Source: Deltaproteobacteria bacterium (GTDB lineage Bacteria > Desulfobacterota > Syntrophia > Syntrophales > UBA2185). Taken from it: 5,081 bases of DNA. Of the stretch, positions 1-4,854 are shown one piece after another. The notes under the pieces are model-generated. The model saw only the letters and a list, made by a program, of their open reading frames with translations. It had not been told where the DNA came from and did not search any database. Location: NCBI GenBank assembly GCA_026388495.1, contig JAPLJQ010000478.1:1-5081 (forward strand). The letters are read 5' to 3'. How positions within the stretch are numbered: the first letter of the stretch is position 1; the number at the start of each line of letters is the position of its first letter. The position numbers were made by a program, and so were the translations under genes.

Positions 1-119
1 GAGGACATGCAGCCCGACCCCCTTCAGGAAAATACCCCGGATGATGGTAAGAAAATACCTCAAAGGGTTCAGATAAGTCAACCATTGAACGATGACGGGC
101 ATGTTGGCAATGGGAAACA
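1..119 (-). pseudogene. Displaced 3'-part fragment of ABC-2 permease gene
   Basis: On the minus strand this stretch encodes the motif run FPIANMPVIVQW followed by LTYLNPLRYF and the RGIFL-x-G segment. This is the conserved C-terminal part of ABC-2 type exporter permeases. It matches the corresponding part of the permease gene at the right end of the window except at position 24, where T here replaces G at 4962; the encoded change is Lys here versus Gln there, and Lys is the commoner residue in the family. Upstream of the match (above 119) the same frame runs through unrelated codons to a stop near 166, with no start codon, so this copy cannot be expressed as a permease. The match is still running at position 1, so the fragment may extend to the left of the window. 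Confidence 0.88.
1..119. repeat. Long direct repeat, left copy
   Basis: Positions 1-119 equal 4939-5057 in the same orientation, with one mismatch (T24 versus G4962). The match stops sharply after 119 (G120 versus C5058). The offset is 4938 bp. The repeat frames everything else in the window and could be an attachment-site-like duplication or a segmental duplication of the permease 3' end. Confidence 0.97.
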
Positions 120-193
120 GCAGGGAGAGAAGTTCGGCATCCGCCGTCTTCTCGGCGGGTTATTTCGAATTGACGGATATCAAAACGAGTAGA

Positions 194-214
194 CCGAGGA
201 GCCAAAACCGGGCA
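194..214 (+). repeat. Inverted repeat, left arm (20/21 with 4765-4785)
   Basis: The 21 bases here match the reverse complement of 4765-4785 at 20 positions; the core AGCCAAAACCGGGCA (200-214) is perfect over 15 bp. The arm lies 74 bp inside the left direct repeat. Read as protein on the minus strand it gives ARFWLLG, and the right arm read on the plus strand gives the same ARFWLLG. The two differing codons beyond the perfect core (CTC/CTG for Leu, GGT/GGG for Gly) are synonymous. It may therefore be a pair of fragments of one membrane-protein gene rather than true transposon ends. Confidence 0.6.
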
Positions 215-279
215 GAAATTTTGGCATGAAAATGATCGGCGGTGTCGGTAGATCGTTATATATATCATATATTTAAGTT

Positions 280-297
280 AGTTCTATGCATAGAACT
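280..297. promoter_or_regulatory. Perfect 18-bp palindrome, possible operator
   Basis: AGTTCTATGCATAGAACT reads identically on both strands and follows an AT-rich stretch of alternating T and A (about 253-275). The lack of a loop favours a protein-binding dyad site over an RNA terminator. No gene start lies directly beside it except the doubtful ORF at 367, so its target is unknown. It may equally be part of a degraded mobile-element end. Confidence 0.45.
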
Positions 298-547
298 GCC
301 CTTTGATTTCTCCTTCTGTGTCGTCTCAGTTGAAGGGAATACGGTAAAACCACCGGTGTTTTTGAAATGCCCTTGCCATTTTGGAATGACTACCGATCAT
401 TGAAGTCAATACGAGAAGTTGACGAGTTTCTGCAGCATACTTCACCCCGTACTGCTCAACCAAAAAGACATGTGCTGGCTGTTGTCTCCACCTACTTATC
501 AACACAACCGAGCACTGATGGGAGATGATAATTATCGATTGAAATGT

Positions 548-2989
548 TCACCTCAACTGATAGATAGGATAATCCTTCCCGAAGTTGATGATGAGCGGCG
601 TCTGTTCGTGACCAATGTCCTTTGAGATGTTCGTCGTCATCTTCTTGGAGTACTCACCCAATCCCACAATGCTAACCTTGCCCTCTTTATTCTTGGCGGC
701 CTGCCTATTGTTGTTCAGTCCATCCAGCAGAGTGTAAGTGAAAAGACCGTTGTCCTTGTAGCCGTCCATCGCCACCTGCCTGTCACTGGCTGATGCATAA
801 ATATGAAGTCCCATCTTTTTGGCAAGCACTGACATTCGGGCATCGTAGAGGCCGCTAACGATAGTGTCAACCCCGCCAGCATGACAAGTATCAAAGATAA
901 AGAGCTGAAAGAGCGACTTGATCTTCTTGGACATCTCCACAATCTCATTGGAGCTGATCATGCTGTTATCACTCACGCTGCCATTATAATCATGAGTGAG
1001 CATGTAATACTGGTTCTGTAACAGCACGCCGTGACCAGCGACAAAGAGGATAAAACTATCGTTCGGTTTAATCTTCTGAGAAAGTTCATTGATTTTGTAA
1101 GAGATGTTAGTCTTTGTGGCCTCTTTGTCTGTCAGGAGTACATAGTGGATGTTCTGGGGCTTATATAGTGTAGCGGACTGTGCTTTAAGTCTCTCTTCAA
1201 TGTCCTTTGCATCCTTAACGGCATATTTAAGATTGACCGCATTATCCTTATACTGGTCAATGCCAACGGCAAGAATATAGAGATGGGGGTCTTCCTGTTT
1301 GATCTTTGAATTAAAATTAACGGTCTTCATGTAGCTCTGGACGGTGTTGCTGTTGTTAAAGGCCGCTACACTGACCTCGTTCTCTCCGGGGATGGCTTCC
1401 ACATCCCTACAGTCTTCAAAGACCTCCCCTTTGGACTTGCTGGCTGTTGGAATAGAGCCCAGCTTTTCTATAATTGCTACGCTGCGCATATCCTCATGGA
1501 TAGACTTGCTGTCTAAGGATGCGAGTTGCTTTTTGTCGGAACCTGACCTTGACATTTCTTTATAATACCCGTCCGACTGGATCAGCTTGCCGTTATGAAA
1601 AAGGCGGACCTCGCCGATTCCACCGCCGGTGCTTTTTACCTGATAGCAGACTTTAACTTTGGGCTGGTCGGTATCGCTTATCTTTGAAGCAAATTCAACT
1701 ACAGGAGGTGGACTCTTAATGGCATCCTGCATGGTAATGGTCACTAAGCCGCTTATATCTTCGCCGCGCAGTTTGGCAGCAACAATGTCCGGACGGTAGA
1801 AGACGTCGTAGAACTGATCGATTGTGTAATCCTTCCCCTCAAATTTAACGTTAAGATACTGGGCACCTTTCTCGGATGAGTTGTAGTAGCCTTTCGACGT
1901 TATCGCCACCCACTCGCCGTTTTCAAAACTTACCATTGTAGCAATTTCCTCAGAAGTCGAAAAATCCCATAATCTGGTTGAGGCATCGCCACCGGAAAGA
2001 ATGAATTTACCATTTGGGGAAAGTGCTAATGACCACACTCTGTTCATACCCGAGTGTGCTTCTATAGATTTTACGGCAACTCCCGCTGAGAGATCCCACA
2101 CTTTAATAAATCCATCGGATGCTCCGCCAGACAAGGCATATCTGCCGTCCGGAGAAAAGACCACCGAACCGATGCCGGCCCTGCCCCACTCATGTGCTTT
2201 GAATGTTTTCAAAAGGTCGAGTGAAGGAACCGTCCAAAGCCTCAAGTTGCCATCATTGCCTCCGGAAAGGGCATATTGCCCATTCGGCGAAAATGCTACA
2301 GCTCTCATGTGATGAAGAGAACCGCCTTCACTGACCGTGCGAATCTCTCTTCCGGATGCAACGTCCCATAAGGTCAGCCTAGACTGCAGCTGTGCACATA
2401 ATGCATATCTCTTATCCGGTGAGATCGCCACTGCCAATGGCCCAAGCTCGTTGAAACCGCCCAGCCAGGGGCCTCTAAACTCCTGTACTCTATTACCAGA
2501 CTTCATGTCCCATAATATCATGTGCGCTGGCAGCGGTTTTATACGTCCACTCTGCCACCCACCGGTGAGTACAGATCGGTTATCAGAAGCGACGGCAATC
2601 AAACGCGTTCTTCTCGAAGCCCCGATATTTTTTATTTCGTTCCCTGTCGACAAATCCCAGATAGTGAGGCCGTTTCCGCCGCCGGCGATCCCGTATAATC
2701 CATCAGATGAAAAAGCTACTTTGAGACCTTCGTCGAGAGCATCTTTTGGCGCACTAAATTTCTTTATTAAACTTCCGGACGATATGTCCCATAATGCGGC
2801 AGTCCCATCGATACTACCGGTAAGGACGTATTTCCCATCCGTCGAAAAGGCAACTGACTCGACTAAGGGCGCTGACTGCCGCAGCTCCATTGACAGCTCA
2901 GAACTCCTTACGTGCAGCTGCGGAGTTGTTGCGCATGAACACAGAAAAATTGCAATACATACTGGGAGAATGATTCGATAAGCGGACAT
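548..2989 (-). CDS. WD40-repeat lipoprotein with C-terminal caspase-like peptidase (C14)
   Basis: Predicted membrane-anchored cysteine peptidase of the caspase/metacaspase superfamily, 813 residues. Residues 1-18 form a signal peptide ending in lipobox L-C-S with lipidated Cys19; Ala at +2 is compatible with outer-membrane sorting. Seven WD40 repeats follow, with Trp-Asp-type ends near 67, 111, 160, 208, 252 (W-T here), 298 and 341, enough for one closed propeller. Residues 357-412 (EWVAITSKGYYN, YTIDQFYDVFYRPD) are a linker common in bacterial WD40-caspase proteins. About 430-560 is beta-rich, with a Lys/Ser-rich insert at 476-525. The peptidase starts near 570 (LYILAVGIDQY). His653 (AGHG) and Cys702 (DTCHAG) form the dyad, and Asp700 two before Cys resembles metacaspases that cleave after basic residues. 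ATG 2987-2989 is preceded by a weak purine-rich site and no upstream in-frame start precedes a stop. The substrate is unknown. The propeller probably senses or binds a partner (inference). Confidence 0.95.
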   Translation of the reverse strand: MSAYRIILPVCIAIFLCSCATTPQLHVRSSELSMELRQSAPLVESVAFSTDGKYVLTGSIDGTAALWDISSGSLIKKFSAPKDALDEGLKVAFSSDGLYGIAGGGNGLTIWDLSTGNEIKNIGASRRTRLIAVASDNRSVLTGGWQSGRIKPLPAHMILWDMKSGNRVQEFRGPWLGGFNELGPLAVAISPDKRYALCAQLQSRLTLWDVASGREIRTVSEGGSLHHMRAVAFSPNGQYALSGGNDGNLRLWTVPSLDLLKTFKAHEWGRAGIGSVVFSPDGRYALSGGASDGFIKVWDLSAGVAVKSIEAHSGMNRVWSLALSPNGKFILSGGDASTRLWDFSTSEEIATMVSFENGEWVAITSKGYYNSSEKGAQYLNVKFEGKDYTIDQFYDVFYRPDIVAAKLRGEDISGLVTITMQDAIKSPPPVVEFASKISDTDQPKVKVCYQVKSTGGGIGEVRLFHNGKLIQSDGYYKEMSRSGSDKKQLASLDSKSIHEDMRSVAIIEKLGSIPTASKSKGEVFEDCRDVEAIPGENEVSVAAFNNSNTVQSYMKTVNFNSKIKQEDPHLYILAVGIDQYKDNAVNLKYAVKDAKDIEERLKAQSATLYKPQNIHYVLLTDKEATKTNISYKINELSQKIKPNDSFILFVAGHGVLLQNQYYMLTHDYNGSVSDNSMISSNEIVEMSKKIKSLFQLFIFDTCHAGGVDTIVSGLYDARMSVLAKKMGLHIYASASDRQVAMDGYKDNGLFTYTLLDGLNNNRQAAKNKEGKVSIVGLGEYSKKMTTNISKDIGHEQTPLIINFGKDYPIYQLR

Positions 2990-3069
2990 ACGTTCTTTCT
3001 CTCTTTTACGTGGGACCGGCTTTTAGACAAACATTTTAATGCACGGAAAACGTTACTTTTAACTGAAAA

Positions 3070-3098
3070 ATCATACTCTTGTCGATATACAATTTCAA
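3070..3098 (-). promoter_or_regulatory. Sigma70-type promoter for the WD40-caspase gene
   Basis: On the minus strand TTGAAA (3093-3098) is followed after exactly 17 bp by TATGAT (3070-3075). Transcription would begin near 3063, giving a leader of about 75 nt before ATG 2989. No clear operator is seen in the leader. Housekeeping-type expression is inferred from the good match to consensus. Confidence 0.65.
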
Positions 3099-3345
3099 GC
3101 AATTATTTGTTTGTTTTGTATGGACATATGCAGCTATCAGATTCAGCAATTAGCCGGCAAGACTTCTCTTCCGATAGCATCGTGACATAAGAGCCTTGCC
3201 TTTTGTCTTAAGAGTTACTTTTCTTTATTTCCGTTTGAAGTCATGGGTATTAAGCGCAGTTGGGATCATATCGATAACAGGAAGAACGATCGGATTCTAC
3301 CTGAATAAAAAAATGCTGTCAAACATTTGCAGCTTTAAACCGGAT

Positions 3346-3507
3346 TCAATGATCTTGACTGATCATCCCACCTCTCGCTTTGATTTTTAAGTCTGGTATA
3401 TCATGTCTGTAAAGCTCCTTATCGAGGAAGCTGTCTTTATTGAAAACACATCCCGCTGCTGTCCCACATGCCGGGCAGAAAATATCCAAAGAAAAACATC
3501 TGCCACA
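3346..3507 (-). pseudogene. Zinc-ribbon-like open-frame fragment lacking a start
   Basis: Minus-strand codons from 3507 down to TGA 3346-3348 encode 53 residues beginning CGRCFSLDIFCPACG. Its two CxxC pairs are separated by six residues (C1, C4, C11, C14), which is the spacing of a zinc ribbon. The remainder (KDSFLDKELYRHDIPDLKIK) has ordinary soluble-protein composition. The frame stays open upstream through the 28-bp palindrome to a stop at 3589-3591, but contains no ATG or GTG start before the ribbon. A TTG in the codon for Leu7 is the only weak alternative. It is most likely the 3' remnant of a small zinc-ribbon gene whose 5' part was lost or disrupted where the palindrome now lies. It could still be a chance frame, since I recognise no specific family. 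Confidence 0.35.
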
Positions 3508-3512
3508 TATCT

Positions 3513-3540
3513 GTAGAGACGCACGGCCGTGCGTCTCTAC
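3513..3540. repeat. Perfect 28-bp palindrome (REP/MITE-like)
   Basis: The half-site GTAGAGACGCACGG is followed directly by its exact reverse complement. Perfect GTAGAGACGC-type palindromes of this kind recur as dispersed intergenic repeats in many bacterial genomes (recalled, not searched). It has no U-tract, so it is not a typical terminator. It sits five bases upstream of the zinc-ribbon-like frame on the minus strand. Confidence 0.85.
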
Positions 3541-3591
3541 GGCTACCCTATGATTAACCGACTCGTTAAGTCTATGACACTGCCCTTGTTA

Positions 3592-3621
3592 TAAATAGTG
3601 TCGGAGCTCCGACGCTATTTA
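3592..3621. repeat. Near-perfect 30-bp palindrome
   Basis: TAAATAG-T-GTCGGAG is followed by CTCCGAC-G-CTATTTA, 30 bp with a single T/G mismatch pair (3599 and 3614) that would be a G-U wobble in RNA. It starts 51 bp after the perfect palindrome and is unrelated to it in sequence. In RNA it could form a long hairpin between the caspase and hicAB units, perhaps limiting read-through, but it lacks a following T-run. Repeat element, operator and transcript insulator are all possible. Confidence 0.75.
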
Positions 3622-3718
3622 GGCTATTGATCTTATTAACGAATCACACGACCCTCAAAAAGTTTTGCCTTGATTCTTTTGGGGGGTGACACAGATTTAT
3701 CAACGACTATTCTTCCCA

Positions 3719-3742
3719 CTGTTTTTTGTTCTGTTTTTTGTT
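3719..3742 (+). repeat. Two tandem 12-bp copies upstream of the hicA promoter
   Basis: CTGTTTTTTGTT occurs twice head to tail, ending one base before the -35 hexamer of hicA (3744-3749). The T-tracts fall where an UP element or a regulator site would lie. It could be a HicB-binding region or a simple slipped-strand duplication that tunes promoter strength. Confidence 0.7.
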
Positions 3743-3743
3743 C

Positions 3744-3772
3744 TTGACGAGTAACATCACATGCGATATCAT
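3744..3772 (+). promoter_or_regulatory. Sigma70-type promoter of hicAB, near-leaderless
   Basis: TTGACG (3744-3749) and TATCAT (3767-3772) are separated by exactly 17 bp. The -10 box ends only 7 bp before the hicA ATG (3780), so transcription would start within a few bases of the start codon, and no Shine-Dalgarno sequence precedes it. HicB commonly represses its own operon, so an operator overlapping this promoter is expected, but I cannot point to a clear dyad. Confidence 0.65.
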
Positions 3773-3779
3773 CCGAACC

Positions 3780-4019
3780 ATGAGCAAGGCGGATAAACTT
3801 CTGGAACGTATGCGTAACAACCCGCAGGGCTGGCGGATCGAGGATGTCAAGACAGTTGCGGGCAGGTTCAAGATGTTGATGAGGGCGAAGGGCGGCAGTC
3901 ACCACGTCTTCGGCTTTCCGTTCATTGACGAGGCGGTTTCCATCCCGGCGCACAATCCCATCAAAGCCGTGTATATTATCCGTTTTCTTGAATTGATAGA
4001 CAAGATCAAAGAGGTATAA
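3780..4019 (+). CDS. hicA: HicA family toxin (mRNA interferase)
   Basis: A 79-residue toxin of type II hicAB modules. HicA folds as a small double-stranded-RNA-binding-like domain that cleaves mRNA and blocks translation. The N-terminal helix (SKADKLLERMRNNP), a strand at about 30-36 and the conserved KGGSHH (37-42), with the catalytic-type His after Gly-Ser, are all present. So are SIPAHN (54-59, usually P-x-H) and the C-terminal helix IIRFLELIDKI. This is the longer, roughly 80-residue HicA subtype and it appears intact. ATG 3780 was chosen over an in-frame ATG at 3726 because the family starts at the SKADKLLE-type helix and the promoter -10 lies between the two. A later ATG at 3810 would cut into that helix. 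It is co-transcribed with hicB, the stop being 3 bp before the hicB start. Confidence 0.93.
   Translation: MSKADKLLERMRNNPQGWRIEDVKTVAGRFKMLMRAKGGSHHVFGFPFIDEAVSIPAHNPIKAVYIIRFLELIDKIKEV
4011..4015 (+). promoter_or_regulatory. Ribosome-binding site of hicB
   Basis: GAGGT overlaps the last two codons of hicA and sits 7 bp before the hicB ATG at 4023. This is a good Shine-Dalgarno sequence, in contrast to hicA, which has none. The antitoxin should therefore be translated more efficiently than the toxin from the shared message. Confidence 0.8.
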
Positions 4020-4022
4020 CCT

Positions 4023-4412
4023 ATGAAACCGAAGTTTACAGATTACTCTTTTGAGATCAAGCCTCTTGCCGCAGCAGAGGGCGGAGGTTTTTTGATCACT
4101 TTCCCCGATCTGCCCGGTTGCATGTCCGACGGGGAGACGCCGGAAGAGGCGATTTCAAACGGCAAAGACGCCTTTGACTGCTGGATGGACGCACAGGTTG
4201 AATGGGGCAGACCAATCCCGGCGCCTTTCTCTACCGGAATGCCCGGCAAGTTTGTTCAGCGTGTTCCAAAAAGCCTCCATGCAAAGCTCTCCGCTCTTGC
4301 AAAGCAGGAGGGCGTCAGCATCAATACGCTGGTACTGTCCTTCATCGCGGAAGGCGTTGGGATGGAGGAGGCGCATGGCCGACTTCATTCCCTGGATGGG
4401 GACACGATCTGA
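4023..4412 (+). CDS. hicB: HicB family antitoxin with ribbon-helix-helix domain
   Basis: A 129-residue antitoxin that binds and neutralises HicA, and that typically represses the operon. Residues 8-61 are the partially degraded RNase H-like HicB domain: YSFEIKPL, the GGGFLITFPDLPGC core (20-33), DGETPEEAI and the W54 region. Residues 75-112 form an Arc/MetJ-type ribbon-helix-helix DNA-binding domain (KFVQRVPKSLHAKLSALAKQ, then GVSINTLVLSFIAEGV). Translation is coupled to hicA through a GAGGT site within the hicA 3' end. The last codon and the TGA stop lie in sequence that is antisense to an enolase fragment, so the tail GRLHSLDGDTI may be partly acquired and the original stop lost. The functional domains are complete. 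Confidence 0.95.
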   Translation: MKPKFTDYSFEIKPLAAAEGGGFLITFPDLPGCMSDGETPEEAISNGKDAFDCWMDAQVEWGRPIPAPFSTGMPGKFVQRVPKSLHAKLSALAKQEGVSINTLVLSFIAEGVGMEEAHGRLHSLDGDTI

Positions 4413-4528
4413 TTCAATTTGATCAGGATGGAGTTTGCCACGCCAAGTGCGATACTCTTTTCCAGCCGTTTCCGGTTTGTCACGAACAGGTCGTCTCCGA
4501 CGATCTGAACCTTTCCGCCCGAGGTCAC
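4406..4528 (-). pseudogene. eno: Internal fragment of enolase gene
   Basis: The minus strand encodes 41 codons reading KVQIVGDDLFVTN and then VANSILIKLNQI, unmistakable enolase sequence corresponding to roughly residues 305-343 of the ~430-residue enzyme. It includes the Mg-binding Asp of GDD and the catalytic Lys of ILIK. The similarity ends abruptly at both sides. Above 4528 the frame reads unrelated codons to a stop near 4556, and below 4406 the expected continuation after NQI (G-x-L-T-E-T-type) is replaced by VSPSRE and a stop. It cannot make an active enzyme and has no start signal. It overlaps the last seven bases of hicB on the opposite strand, so the junction was made exactly at the hicB end. 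Confidence 0.86.
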
Positions 4529-4854
4529 CATCAAATCTTGCGTAATTGATAAAAGTTATCAAGCAAACATTTCAGGAAGACACAAATACCCCTAACTATT
4601 ATCAGCAATAACGTCGCATATTTGTTAATAATCGTCAATTACAGAGCATAAGTAGGCAAGAACCTGATGATCCACAATTAATATACAATAATATGCTTGT
4701 CCGAGCTCATTTGAACGCTGATTGTACGAAATTACGATAATATGTATAAGAATTTATTTGCATGTGCCCGGTTTTGGCTGCTCGGGTGGATCAGTTTGTG
4801 GATAATCGCGGATGATGCCCCCATCACCATCTCACGCCCTCGCCGCTCATTTCC
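4529..4854. other. AT-rich gene-free spacer
   Basis: This stretch is strongly AT-rich from about 4540 to 4765, with many stops in all frames, and becomes GC-richer towards the permease gene. The only open frame of note is 4742-4858 on the plus strand (38 codons, starting MYKNLFACARFWLLG). It covers the right inverted-repeat arm and runs into the permease stop region. It has no ribosome-binding site and I do not call it a gene. No terminator for hicAB or for the permease gene is evident. Confidence 0.6.
4765..4785 (-). repeat. Inverted repeat, right arm
   Basis: The reverse complement of 194-214 with one mismatch; the core TGCCCGGTTTTGGCT at 4765-4779 is perfect. It lies 153 bp inside the right direct repeat. 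A few bases beyond the arm also align if a 10-bp gap is allowed on the left side (CATGAAAAT versus CATGCAAAT), so the shared ancestry may be slightly longer. Confidence 0.6.

Larger units (their letters stand above)
120..547. other. Gene-poor region with short ORF, palindrome and inverted-repeat arm
   Basis: I recognise no gene family here. It contains an inverted-repeat arm (194-214), a small hairpin (GCCAAAA at 201-207 pairing with TTTTGGC at 219-225), an AT-rich run around 253-275 and an 18-bp palindrome. It also has one open plus-strand frame from ATG 367 to TGA 526-528 (53 residues, beginning MPLPFWNDYRSLKSIREVDE). That frame has protein-like composition but no Shine-Dalgarno sequence, and it is open upstream only back to a stop at 331-333. 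It converges on the caspase gene with 19 bp between the stops. I see no convincing rho-independent terminator for the caspase gene between 430 and 547, only the 10-bp AT-rich palindrome GATAATTATC at 527-536. Confidence 0.6.
3099..3718. other. Gene-free region between caspase gene and hicAB
   Basis: No intact gene is supported here. A plus-strand frame at 3196-3390 (64 residues) and a 37-codon frame at 3403-3516 have no ribosome-binding site or recognisable motif and are best treated as chance. The region does hold a zinc-ribbon-like fragment on the minus strand and two long palindromes, listed separately. A minus-strand frame ending at 3636 (tail SPPKRIKAKLFEGRVIR) has protein-like composition below 3720 but becomes antisense to hicA further up. 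I do not recognise it. Confidence 0.6.

Noticed and set aside
7..192. Plus-strand 61-residue frame
   Set aside because: It is the antisense of the permease fragment and has no motif or ribosome-binding site.
2001..2981. Plus-strand frames within the WD40 region
   Set aside because: They are antisense shadows made long by the periodic codon pattern of the WD40 repeats.
3349..3366. ATGATC-6-GATCAT hairpin as a terminator
   Set aside because: A six-base AT-rich stem without a T-run is too weak, and there is no supported gene for it to terminate.
3196..3390. Plus-strand 64-residue frame
   Set aside because: No ribosome-binding site, no motif, and it overlaps the better-looking zinc-ribbon frame on the other strand.
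3513..3621. CRISPR array
   Set aside because: The two palindromes are different sequences with no repeated unit or regular spacers.
3636..3953. Minus-strand 105-residue frame ending in KLFEGRVIR
   Set aside because: Most of it is antisense to hicA, with an Arg/His-rich shadow composition. Only the last 27 or so codons lie outside hicA, and I do not recognise them.
4155..4562. Minus-strand 135-residue frame opposite hicB
   Set aside because: It is in a different frame from the enolase fragment it covers and is rich in Arg/Gly shadow sequence, so it is not a gene.
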